Of a DNA stretch of 64,000 nt, positions 11,901 to 51,958 are shown piece after piece. Position 1 is the stretch's first letter. The number at the start of each line of letters is the position of its first letter. Origin of the DNA: Ifrita kowaldi (taxonomy: Eukaryota; Chordata; Aves; Passeriformes; Cinclosomatidae); the NCBI GenBank assembly GCA_013398055.1, contig VZRS01002382.1:22608-86607 (forward strand), given 5' to 3'. The position numbers were made by a program, and so were the translations under genes. The notes beneath the pieces are model-generated. The model did not search any database and was not told where the DNA came from. It worked only from the letters and a program-made list of their open reading frames with translations.

Positions 11901-13066
11901 GATCAGAAGTTCCTCGGACTTCTTACCAAATGGACACTGCCACTTACAAAGAGGAACCTTTCTTCAAATCAGAAGCCTCTCATTCACAAGTGCAAGATGA
12001 TGCTTCATATCATAACGTAGTGGAAAACTTGCAGGATATGTGTCCTTCCAATTTAAATACATTCCAAACATACAGGTGCCAGCACTGCAGTTATGTTACT
12101 GCTGTTCCTAACAACTTCAGGCTGCACTTAAAATTACATACGGATGAAAGACCATTTGTGTGTAAAGAGTGCAATGAGGCATTTAAAACTTCAAACCATT
12201 TGCAGAAACACAGCCTTCTTCATGTGAAAAATGGACAGGAGTTTGGAAGTTGCCTCTTCGTAGAGAGGTGTTTAGAGAATCTTGAATTGCATCGTGAAAT
12301 CCACGGAGGCACATATCCAGAAAGGGATTTTGATTCCTGTAAAGGCCCAAACAGCTCCTTGCTTGGTTCAGAAGTCTGTGGAGTTCAGCGAGGTGTTCAG
12401 AGGGGCACAGCAAATGATGTGCAAGCACAAATTCAGCCACCATTCTATCAGTGTGCAGAGTGCAGCTACGCTACTAGCATTTTAAGCAACCTGGAACTCC
12501 ACATCAGAACTCACACAGGTGAGAAGCCCTACAGCTGCACCGTTTGCCAGAAGAAGTTCCGTACTTCCAGTCACCTGAGAAGGCACAGCCTCACACATTT
12601 GAACATGGGGCATTTCAAGTGCACAAGCTGTGACTACTCAACCAACAAATGGCTGTCCTTGAAACGGCACCTGGCTTCACACACCAGGGAGGGAAGCTCC
12701 TCTCCTGGCTGCCTCTATGAGCACAAGGAGCTGCCTGTCAAGACCTACAGGTGTGAGGAGTGCGGCTATTGCACAGCCCACAACGGGAACCTGAAGCTCC
12801 ACCTGAGGATCCACACGGGAGAGAAGCCGTTCCAGTGCGGGCAGTGTTCCCTGACTTTCCGCACCTCCAGCCACCTCAAGCGCCACTTGCTGACTCACCT
12901 CAAGCTGCAGTGCAGAAGGTGCAGATATTCCACGATGGATAAACACGCTTTCCAAAAGCACATAAAAACGCACAAAAAGAAGTATAAGTGTGCAAAGTGT
13001 AATGTGGTGCTGCCCACCAAAAAACTGCTGGAGAAGCATAAGCGGCAGCACAAGCTTGGAATGTGA
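8860..13066 (+). CDS. C2H2 zinc-finger protein, 3 coding exons, 1107 aa (joined 8860-8926, 9147-9758, 10422-13066)
   Basis: Probable nuclear DNA-binding transcription factor. Three exons join in frame through GT-AG introns, and both junctions fall after the first codon base (GAG and GAT codons). Residues 1-367 are mostly acidic, low-complexity sequence; near residue 225 there is a SUMO-type VKME motif. Fingers 1-2 lie at about 368-418. A very Lys/Arg-rich spacer follows (likely nuclear localisation), then fingers 3-6 (about 476-583), finger 7 (610-632) and fingers 8-17 (777-1103). Sixteen fingers have complete C-X2-C-X12-H-X3/4-H spacing; finger 10 is degenerate. Fingers 8-16 form three successive three-finger modules. 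No KRAB, SCAN or BTB domain is visible. The ATG at 8860 was chosen because its exon has a clean donor in phase with exon 2; a start at 9008 reading unspliced into exon 2 is the alternative. I cannot name the ortholog. CDC5L follows on the same strand. Confidence 0.9.
9047..9060. promoter_or_regulatory. NRF1-type palindrome in intron 1 of the zinc-finger gene
   Basis: GTGCGCATGCGCAC is a perfect 14-base palindrome containing an exact match to the NRF1 consensus YGCGCAYGCGCR. It lies 120 bases inside intron 1, within the CpG island. Confidence 0.6.
9147..9758 (+). CDS. Zinc-finger gene exon 2 (acidic N-terminal region)
   Basis: Begins after TTCGCAG and ends GAAG|GTAATG. It encodes residues 23-226. 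A hydrophobic patch (FETVLPITIFVLS) is followed at once by a strongly acidic run (DEDFLQDDDKDQE), then Ser/Asn-rich sequence, and the exon ends with the sumoylation-type motif VKME. There are no zinc fingers. The layout resembles an activation or cofactor-interaction region, but this is inference. Confidence 0.88.
9759..10421 (+). other. Intron 2 of the zinc-finger gene
   Basis: 663 bases with a GTAATG donor and a TCTCCTTGTAG acceptor. No repeat, RNA gene or additional exon is visible. The downstream open frame extends 49 bases into its 3' end but includes the pyrimidine tract, so those residues are not counted as coding. Confidence 0.8.
10422..13066 (+). CDS. Zinc-finger gene exon 3 (all zinc fingers, stop codon)
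   Basis: A single 2645-base exon carries residues 227-1107 and every finger, the usual arrangement for C2H2 genes. Fingers 1-7 are spread out with long linkers. After a finger-free gap of about 145 residues, fingers 8-17 follow. Canonical TGEKP-like linkers are few: TGDKP between fingers 5 and 6, TDERP between 8 and 9, TGEKP between 11 and 12 and between 14 and 15. The frame is uninterrupted to the TGA at 13064-13066, so the gene looks intact and under selection. Confidence 0.96.
12071..12304 (+). repeat. Coding three-finger module, copy 1 (fingers 8-10)
   Basis: Finger 8 is CxYxT-type with Asn at helix position 3. Finger 9 has helix T-S-N-H. The third finger is degenerate: in FGSCLFVERCLENLELHREIH the first Cys pair is no longer C-X2-C and the unit is two residues shorter than its counterparts. 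The final His pair survives. Confidence 0.85.
12446..12682 (+). repeat. Coding three-finger module, copy 2 (fingers 11-13)
   Basis: Finger 11 (CSYATSILSNLELH), a TGEKP linker, finger 12 (FRTSSHLRRH), then a non-canonical linker and finger 13 (CDYSTNKWLSLKRH). It has the same order and finger types as the other two copies. Confidence 0.88.
12746..12973 (+). repeat. Coding three-finger module, copy 3 (fingers 14-16)
   Basis: Finger 14 (CGYCTAHNGNLKLH), a TGEKP linker, finger 15 (FRTSSHLKRH), then a shorter non-canonical linker and finger 16 (CRYSTMDKHAFQKH). Finger 15 has the same predicted base-contacting residues as finger 12. Confidence 0.88.
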
Positions 13067-14389
13067 GATTGAGAATTGGAAGTTGGCACGTCGTTCTGGA
13101 GAGGTTTGCATGTCCTGAAGCTCCTCATGGCTTTACGTTCCTTTGCTGTGCCCAGAACGATGGCTGGTAATGGATGCAACCAGCATTTTGGTCTAGAGAG
13201 TAAAACTTGGGGTACTGGTTTGCTGCAGGTGTTTCTGAGAACATCAATTCTAGCACAGGCTGTGCTGAAGATCTTGGAGACACTTCTTCATTCCTAAGTA
13301 ACTGCTTCAATAGGGGTCAGTTAGGATTTGGCCAGTGTTCATCTGTGTTTAAGCAGTTATTCTGCACCACTTATTTTCTTGTAAAAATTTAACAAGAAAA
13401 AAATCTCTTTTCTAACTGAAAGAATGTTTAAAGGGAGGGAAGCAAGGGCATGCTATATTTTGTAGTAATAACTTTTCATATAAAAATTATCAGTGTATCT
13501 GGAGGCTTCATGCTACCTCCCATCTGCTGAAAGTTGCCTCCTTTACTTCCAGGTGCTTTTGCAATACTTTTAAGAGAAAAAAATAGTATCTCACAAAATT
13601 GCAGAAACAAAATATGCGTGTCATCACCGGGTAGTTGTGACATTAAAACGTTTTCCATATGTCTGTATGTATAAAATGTTAGGCAGTTAGCTTGTCTGTA
13701 GTTTTGATAATTTTTTGAGTAGTCTGACAGAAATGGTAATGTCCTGAAACATATATTTTACGATACTGAGAATCTTTAAATCTTCAATTTTATGTGAATG
13801 TCGAATGTTAATTAGTATGAAATGCCTTACCTTTTCTCAGGTTGGTAGTTACTGTGTTGTTTGTTAAAATAGATGATGCATTTTTCAAATAACTTCTGTT
13901 AATAAGAGCAGTTGCCGATAATTGTGAATGCCATTTAATTACATTGAAAATCTTAGCAGTATCTGAAACTTTATTTTGTTTAATAACTTTACTGTTAGTT
14001 TAAAATACCATGTGTAAGAACTATTGTACTATGCAGCAGTTGGTGCAGGGTATGGTGAACCCACATGGATGCTGCTTCCAATTTATATTCAAATCTAGAC
14101 AAATCTTTGTTTGTTTTGCCGTTAACACAGTGCTAGGAACGCTTGAGTGTGATAAGTGGTTTTGATAACTGTGTGTTATCCCGTTGTGTGAGGAAACACA
14201 ACAGCAAAGGGCTGGTGCACATTGTCCCAATGCTACAGCTCAGTCCATGGAGCAGCAGAACAAACCTGTGGTTTAATTTAGAGTGTGTAAATGTGGAACT
14301 CAGTGCTTTTTTTACTGCTCCTGGATGTGTGCCTTTCTGTAGGAACACAGATAATGTCTTGTAGAGGCTTTCTGGTATTGTCAGAGACT

Positions 14390-14512
14390 GGTTGGGAAGG
14401 GCTGCCCAGAGAGGGAGTGGAGTGCCCCTCTTTGGGGGTATTTAAAAGCCATCTGGATGTGATCCTGAACAACCAGCTCTGGGTAGCCCTGCCTGAGCAG
14501 GAGCTTGTCTTC
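14390..14512 (+). mobile_element. CR1 LINE fragment, sense, inside the probable 3' UTR
   Basis: GGGCTGCCCAGAGAGGGAGT through GCCCTGCCTGAGCAGGAG matches the CR1 segment just after the RT C-terminus. The terminal tail repeats are missing. Confidence 0.8.
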
Positions 14513-14980
14513 CAGAACTTCTGCCATTTGGAACACAATTTTTCCAAAAATGGATTGAAACTCCTGGATGGATGAATGTGTTTAAGGCCAGATCACCAAA
14601 GATATTCAAGTGATCCAGTTCTTCACAGCTTCAGTAAGTCAGACAAGTAAATATCTGTGCCTGAACTATGGTGGTTACAGATGAGTGATTCAGATCTTGA
14701 AGCCACCTGATCCAGTTGTGAGAAAGAAGAATGTTATCCTGTATGAAGAAAGAAAAGCATTTCTGGTAAATATTAATGGTTACTGAAGTTTGGAGGAGTT
14801 TTTACCTGTGTTACTGTACAATTCTGACAATTTTTTTGAAAAGAACAGGTACAAAGAGGAAACAAAAAGAATTGTAAGCCTCTATATTAGATGAGACTAG
14901 TAAGGCTAAATCTGATAGAGAACAGTTGTTTAAAAATATGGTGTACAATGATGATAAAGGGAGCCTGGTTTAGGGGGAGA

Positions 14981-15123
14981 AATAAACTGCAGTAAATTTT
15001 TGAAAGAGTTTGTAAATATAAGTTTCTTCAAGTTGTAAGTAAGAACAAGAAGGTATTTTCAGTTGGAGTGTGATGATTTTGTAAAAATAGTTATTCCTGG
15101 TCACTGCCTCTAATAAAAATAAA
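14981..15123 (+). terminator. Candidate poly(A) signals of the zinc-finger gene
   Basis: AATAAA occurs at 14981-14986 and twice in close succession at 15112-15117 and 15118-15123. The latter pair is followed by a T/G-rich stretch (GATGTTGCTCTCTGTTCC) suitable as a downstream element. Confidence 0.55.
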
Positions 15124-15140
15124 CAGTTTGACTCCTGATG

Positions 15141-16191
15141 TTGCTCTCTGTTCCTTATGCACTGCACTGGACTTTTGGGATTTCAAAGGTATTCTCAGTC
15201 TGCTAAGTCAGTGAAATTTAAAGGTAGAGGCATATTCAGTTTCAAATAAGACATGAGCTGTTGTTGGTATTTTTTTCTGGTAGCTAAAAGTGTAATATTT
15301 TTTATTTCTGCATACTTTAAGCAAAAATCAAAGCATTTCCTGAATCATAGTCATGAACCTGAAGTTTCCTATTTAAACCAAAAAAGTTTGCATAATTTTC
15401 TTCGTGAACATGTCGTGAATTTGGACAAAACAGGGAAATGTAATGAGACAAATTGAGCAAAAGGCTGTCATTTTACCTGCTGCGCATCTGCTAAATAAGT
15501 GAATAAAAGTTAAACAGGAGGTGACATAAATGAATAGTAGTGAGTCAGACCTGTATGGTGTGGTGGTGCATCCTCCTCTTTGGGGTACACTGTGGTCTCA
15601 GAAATGCTCATTAGGCCTTGGCCTTGATGAGCTGGGCTGAGCTTGTCTTGAGCTTATCAGAAACACTGCTCCCAGGAACTAGTGCTGGCTAAGCAGCCCT
15701 GGTTTTTAACAGCCTTGCGAACTTAATTTTCTTACCTGAATAACCACACAGGTGGAACATTTTTGGTTTTGTACTTCCGAAGAAAGTTACCGACCTGAAT
15801 TGCAGCCGGGGTGGAAAATTGCTATGAGTAAAGCCAAGTCTGTTGCGACTCTCTAAGCAGTGGTACTCAGACCCTCTGAGCTCTCGAGCTCTCCAGACTG
15901 CAGTGGGCTGAGACCAGCACATGCCTCTGAGTGGGGCCTCTCTGAGCCACACAATTTCCAGGTTGGATATACCTGGGGGACCACAGCTGAATGACAATGA
16001 TGGTTCCGGGGCTGATATTCCCACTCCTTGAGACTCCACCCTTCACCTGTTAAGAAGGTGCAAAGGTATCTGACATGAGTACTTTCCTGTGAAAGTTTTG
16101 CAAATTCAGGTGTGTACCTGGTACATACTCCTTTAGTGTGTGTGTGTGTGTGTGCAAATGTGCAAATGCACTATGAATGTTGCTCTCTTGT
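15141..16191. other. Spacer between the zinc-finger gene and the CDC5L promoter
   Basis: About 1 kb without a supportable gene. It holds a TG repeat near its right end and no other recognisable element. Open frames on both strands are short and have no domain. Confidence 0.6.
16136..16154 (+). repeat. TG dinucleotide microsatellite
   Basis: About nine TG units, followed by the tandem octamer TGCAAATG written twice with overlap. Confidence 0.9.
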
Positions 16192-16395
16192 AGAATCATA
16201 GAATAGTTTTGTGTTCGAACCCTAAAGATTATCTCATTCCATCCCCTGCCATGGGCAGGGACACCTTCCACTATCCCACGTTGCTCCAAGCCCAGTCCAA
16301 CTTGGCCTTGAACACTTCCAGGGATGGAGCAGCCACAGCTCCTCTGGGCAACCTGTGCCAGGGCCTCAGCACCCTCACAGGGAAGAACTTATTCC
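16192..16395 (-). mobile_element. CR1 LINE 3' end, antisense, just upstream of the CDC5L CpG island
   Basis: The left edge is the reverse-complemented tail TAGAATCATAGAATAGTTTT. The body includes CCATGGGCAGGGACACCTTC and ends at CTCACAGGGAAGAACTTATT. Its right edge lies about 150 bases from the CpG island. Confidence 0.92.
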
Positions 16396-16590
16396 GTACG
16401 TAAACGCATGGATTTTTTTCCTGAAATTAACAAAATACCCTCTAAACGTAACACTGGGGAGATGTGATTTCCTTCCGCTGTCCCTTTCCTCCCTTATTTG
16501 CGTGCCTTGGGGAAATTTGAAGGAGTTTAATGAAAGCCCAGTTCCTCCGCTCGGTGCCGGCCGGGGCCCCTCCGCCGTGCGCTCCTCCGG

Positions 16591-16606
16591 CCGGTAGGTG
16601 GCGCTA
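16591..16606 (+). promoter_or_regulatory. CTCF-type binding motif
   Basis: CCGGTAGGTGGCGCTA matches the 16-position CTCF core consensus CCASYAGRKGGCRSYR at every position except the third (G instead of A). It lies 311 bases upstream of the CDC5L ATG and downstream of the zinc-finger gene. Confidence 0.65.
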
Positions 16607-16639
16607 GCGCGGAGCGCCGCCTCAGGACGCGCGGGGGGC

Positions 16640-16651
16640 TGCGCATGCGCG
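16640..16651. promoter_or_regulatory. NRF1-type site in the CDC5L promoter
   Basis: TGCGCATGCGCG is an exact match to YGCGCAYGCGCR, with the palindromic core GCGCATGCGC, 266 bases upstream of the ATG. Confidence 0.65.
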
Positions 16652-16658
16652 GAGTGGC

Positions 16659-16790
16659 CGGACCCGCTTCCCTGGAGGCGCAGCGGCCTCGCTTCCCTTG
16701 GAAAAGCCGCAGGTCCCGCTTCTCTGGGAAAGCAGCCGGACCCGCTTCCCGCTTTTCTGGCAGGGTAGCGGGCCCCGTTTCCCTCGCCCT
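16659..16790 (+). repeat. Degenerate minisatellite in the CDC5L promoter/5' UTR
   Basis: Five imperfect copies of a 25-32 base unit with the core CCCGCTTCCCTGG start at about 16659, 16684, 16711, 16737 and 16769. Each carries a GGAA core on the minus strand. On the minus strand the repeat translates to a pseudo-repetitive REAGPA..PEKR pattern, which explains the open frame there. Confidence 0.75.
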
Positions 16791-16916
16791 CGGCACCCGC
16801 CGCCGCTGAGGGCGACCCTGCGCGGTCTCGGCCGGCCCCGCTGAGGCGAGCGGTGCTTCCATCCCCTCTCCACTCACTCGCTCCAGGGTTTCGACCCCCT
16901 TCCCTTTGCCGCCAAG

Positions 16917-47535
<30,619 letters not shown>

Positions 47536-48120
47536 AGCACAAAATTCCGTCTGACACTGATGTAACATTTTTAAAGTGTGCAGATACTTCTCCAGCAGCT
47601 TTTGCCAGCAGTTGCAGAAATCAGGTGTAGTCTGCTGTTTGCATCTTGTCAAGTTTTGTTCCTTCAGTGGACTATTCCAAATGCTCTAGGTATGAATAGC
47701 TCTGGCCAGTGTTAAAAATGGGATTGAAATGTACAAAATTTTACTGAAAGAGAAGAAAAATCACTCTGGTATGATTTTAGCCATGTCTTCATTTGCTAGG
47801 GTTATCACATCTTTCCTAGTGTTTTATCAGTCTTAAGACCTGTAAGATACATACCTGCATAAAATAAAAGGAATAATGTCTTTTGAATAAACCTGGAATG
47901 TTAAAAAACACTGAAGTAATAATGTCTGTCTTTTAACTGAAATTGAATCTTCACATGTCCCAGCCCCCCTTTGTGTTTGTGGTCTTCCCTTCCCCCTGCT
48001 GTTGCCTTTATTTTCCATGACAAATTAGTAATAGGAATTGCCTGTGCAGGATGGTTGTTGTCCAGGTATTAAATACCGTGTTCCCAGCTCTTCTCTGTGC
48101 ATGTGAATAAACACTCCCAG
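47536..48120 (+). other. CDC5L 3' UTR and immediate downstream sequence
   Basis: AT-rich non-coding sequence following the stop, with AATAAA signals at 47863 and 47886 and a further one at 48106. The 3' UTR is probably about 360-380 bases if the first two are used. Confidence 0.7.
47863..47891 (+). terminator. CDC5L poly(A) signals
   Basis: AATAAA at 47863-47868 and 47886-47891, 330-355 bases after the stop. A TG-rich stretch (GTAATAATGTCTGTCTTTT) follows. A more distal AATAAA at 48106-48111 could give a longer form. Confidence 0.65.
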
Positions 48121-48498
48121 CTTTATCCAGGCGCTCTAATGGTCATACTGGCATAATCTCTCCGTTCTGGAACAGGGTAGGGGTAAGTTTTGTAAAGACA
48201 CCCAGCATGGACTGATGGAACCATAGATTTCGTCAGAAAATCTGCTGCTAGATTTTCTAAGTATTAATTTTTATAAATCATCTGCTTTGTTGCCCATGGT
48301 GTGGGATGGGAAAGAAGCTCCATATTTGCCCCTCCTCTCCTTTCACCACATCTCAACAGGATTTAATTGTCTCATTGCTTTGTCCTTAAGGGTAAGGATG
48401 GAATTAGGGAAAGGCAGGAATGCACCGTTTCCTATTCTTTGAGAATTTCCTAAATTTCATCCAAAATCTTCATCTGAGTACTGTTTAATCAGACTAAG

Positions 48499-49030
48499 AA
48501 CCACAGAATGGATTGGGTTGGAAGGGACCTTACAAAATCCTCTCATTCCAGCCCCCCCTGCCATGGGCAGGGGCACCTTCCACTGTCCCAGGTTGCTCCA
48601 AGCCCTGCCCAACCTGGCCTTGGACACTTCCAGGGATGGGGCAGCCACAGCTTGTCTGGGCACCCTGTGCCAGGGCCTCACCACCTCACCTCCTTAACAT
48701 CAAATCTAAACCTATTCTCGGTTTGAAGCCATTCCTCCCTGTCCTGCCACTCTGGTTCCTGACAAAGGGTCCCTCTCCGGCTTCCCTGCAGGTCCCCTTC
48801 GGTTATTGAAGGTCCCTATGGAGTCTCAACAAAAGCTTCTCCAGGCTGAGCAGCCCCAGCACTCCCAGCCTGTCCCCATAGGAGGAAGTGCTTCTGTCCC
48901 TGGAGCAATTTTGTGGCCTCCTCTGGACCTGCTCCAGCTGTGCCATGTCCTTATATTCTTTTGCCCCCAGGCCTGGAGGCAGCTCTGCAGGTGGGGTCTC
49001 ACCACCACGCTCATGTTGAGTTCTTGCCAA
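48499..49030 (-). mobile_element. CR1 LINE fragment, antisense, long
   Basis: Begins AGAACCACAGAATGGATTGG and continues through CCATGGGCAGGGGCACCTTC. It keeps a longer 5' part than most: CTTCTCCAGGCTGAGCAGCC, CTCTGGACCTGCTCCAGCTG and AGGTGGGGTCTCACCACCAC. Confidence 0.92.
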
Positions 49031-51504
49031 CGCTTGGTTAGATGCTACTACGAAAATTTTGTCAGCTATTTCCAGTGCTTTTAATACAAGTATTTGCCAG
49101 AGTCAGGCATCTCACTAGAGATTTCTATCAAAATTAGATTTTTCTAAAGATAAAAATATGCTTTCACGTGTTTATTTTTGTGGAATTGTTCAGGGAACTT
49201 CTTCAGGGATCCGTCGTGCTTGCAGCTCCTACACTTTGGGTCTTTTGAGCTGTGGCTTCTGGAAAGGCACAAGGGAAAAGGCAAAACTGTTGTTAACAGC
49301 ACAAAATTTAGCAATTAAGTACATCCAGTAACATGCATCGTGCAATTTTGCTTGGATATATTTGAAATTTAAATGGGGATTTTGCTGTCTGGAATTTTAC
49401 CAGATTACAGTGTCAGTTTGCTTCGACCTTGGGAGTGTTACTGGGGGACACTCGCAGGGTTGTGCCTGTGTAGCTCTGTTAGTGCCATCCATGGAGATCA
49501 GTTATTATCAGATTTTTTTTAAATGTAACCTGGCTGAGTCCTACTGATCACTGACAGGAGTAGGGACATAGCCAGCCTTGGAATATCTTTCCCTATACTC
49601 ACCAGGACATGATTCTTCTGAAGTATTAATGCAATTACAGACTACATTCTTCTAGAAATGTGTTAAATATTTAACTAAGCCAGAACACATCTGGAACGAA
49701 GTATTAAGCATCAATCTTGTAGCATATGGGGTGTTTTAGCTTGGATGGTTATACCCAAAAGGAAAAATCATGGCATATCATGTCAGTTCTTGTGGTTGTG
49801 TGGTAGCTGGAGATATTAACAGAGAAACCCTTGTAGGTTTACCAATACCACAACTACAATCATTTCCTTTCTTTTTGGGTTGCAGCAGAGCCTCTTTGAT
49901 GTGTCCTGTATTTTTGACAGCTTTGGAGTTAGACAGGTATTCAAACACTGCCTTAAGTTGTTTAAATGACAAATTCAGAAGGACTGAGTGTTCACAAAAG
50001 ACTTTTTTCTTGAAATGCATGCAATTAACCAGTCATTAATTGCAGCAGGGAAGCATTTGTGGTGTGCAAAGCAGCAGGCACGAAGTGGCTGTATTTGAGA
50101 AGTATCTGCAGTACAGTTTGTTCACTCAACACTTAAGTTCATAGTTTCCTCTGTCTTTAGTCAGAGTTTTTGTCCTGAAGTTTCTGTCTCAATAATGAAA
50201 GAAAACTGATAAAGTCTCTTTCCTTTTAGCTTGGCTGTGCCCTGCTTTGGCTTTGTGCTTGCCCTGAGCTGCCTGCTCCAAGGCAGCCAGTCTTAGGTCT
50301 GCTAAAATTACCCCAAAAACTTCACACAGGGTGATCTGTTCATGGGTCTGCTGAGTCCAGAGGGGTGTGAACAGAGCAGCAGAGCCTGGCTAAAACATCC
50401 CGAGATCATTCAGGTGTGGGATCTTAAACTGGAGTGCTTAGGAAATCTGTCCAACCAAACTTGGATGCTGGTAGATGTCTGTGCTTCTAGCTGCAGGTGA
50501 TGATGGAGCTTGGTCTATTTCTTGGATTTAGGCCCAGTTTATGTCCTGAATAGCACTCCCTGAATCTCTTTCCAAATTGCTTTGTAGCTGAATGCAGATG
50601 TTTGGTGGACACAAGAGTGACCAGCACACCTTGACAGCAAATTTTTATTTTAAATTTCTGAAGCCGGCCACTGATTTGCTCTTTCTTTCCAAGAACAATA
50701 ATAAGTATATCCATAAACAATGCAAACTCATGAACATTTTGCTACAGTGGGCAAACTCTAACCTGACTGACAGAGGTGGGATGGGGGTTGTGCTGTGTGT
50801 GTTAACAATTATTTTGAGAATTATTTAACGTTCTCCCCGAGAAATTCCTCCATTTCCATTCAGCATGCCAAGATATATCTGCAAGCCTTTAAATAATTTC
50901 AGCTGATGATTTTCCTCCCTTCCTGGAATCAGACTTGGCATCTACATATTGGATCAATCCCATAGCTGGAGCCTGCTTCAAAGTCCATGGAGTTGATAAG
51001 GCTGTCATTTACTTCAATTGAGTTGGATTCAGGTACCTGGGAAGGCCAAAGGGACTAAATTATAACAGCTGGGTGTCTCATCCGTACCCAGCAGATAACA
51101 GAAATCATGAGCTCGAGGTAAGGGGGAGACCCCTCAAAGGCACAGGAGGTTCCCTGTGAGAAATCCAGCAGAGCTGGAGCGAGCTCCTCCAACCATGGCA
51201 AATCTCCAGAGAAATAAGCACTGTATAACACTGTAATTAGTCACTGCAGCCAGCAGTGGCCAAGACACACCAGAGTTCTCTGGCTGCCTTAAAAAGAGAC
51301 TTCCAGCGCCAACAGGAGCATCTTGTCTTCGCCTGTTGCTGCTTGTTTGCCTTTTGCACCCTTGTTTGCTGGGACAAGCATTGGGGCAGCACATTTGGGT
51401 TAAAATATGTTAATCCAGCTTGATTGTCCAATCCCTTGTACAGGGCAGACATGAGTTGGGCCACATTTCCAGGCAGGAAGTGCAAGTGAAGATGGAAGTG
51501 GGGC

Positions 51505-51958
51505 AGAATAGTGGGTCCAAAGAGGGGCAATGAAGCTGGGGAAGGATCTGGAGCACAAGGTAGCAGCTGAGGGAGCTGGAGGGGCTCAGCCTGGAGAAAA
51601 GGAGGCTCAGGAGGGATCTTCTCACTCTCCACAACTCCCTGACAGGAGAGTGCAGCCGGGTGGGGGTCAGGCTCTTCCCCCTGGTCACCAGTGATAGGGC
51701 AAGAGGAAATAGCCTCAAATTACACCAAGGGAGTTTTAGATTGGATATTAGAAAAAAATTTCTTCACTGAGAGGGTGGTCAGGCACTGGAACAGGCTGCA
51801 TAGGGAAGTGGTGGACCCACCATCCCTGAGAGCATTCCAAAAGCATGTAGATGTGGGCCTTAGAGACGTGGTTTAGTGTTGGGCTCGGCAGTGCTGGGTT
51901 AATGTTTGGACTTGATGATCTGAGAGGTCTTTTTCGACCTAAATGATTCTGTGATTGC
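51505..51958 (+). mobile_element. CR1 LINE fragment with RT C-terminal remnant, sense
   Basis: GGGAAGGATCTGGAGCACAA, GGCTCAGCCTGGAGAAAAGG, then a frame with the residues LDWILEKNFFTERVVRHWNR, and tail CCTAAATGATTCTGTGATTG. One of the best-preserved copies. Confidence 0.94.

Larger units (their letters stand above)
13067..15140 (+). other. Probable 3' UTR of the zinc-finger gene
   Basis: After the stop there is about 1.9 kb of AT-rich non-coding sequence before the first AATAAA. It contains a sense CR1 fragment (14390-14512) but no coding exon. The exact cleavage site is not determined; an earlier ATTAAA at 13642-13647 could give a shorter form. Confidence 0.6.
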
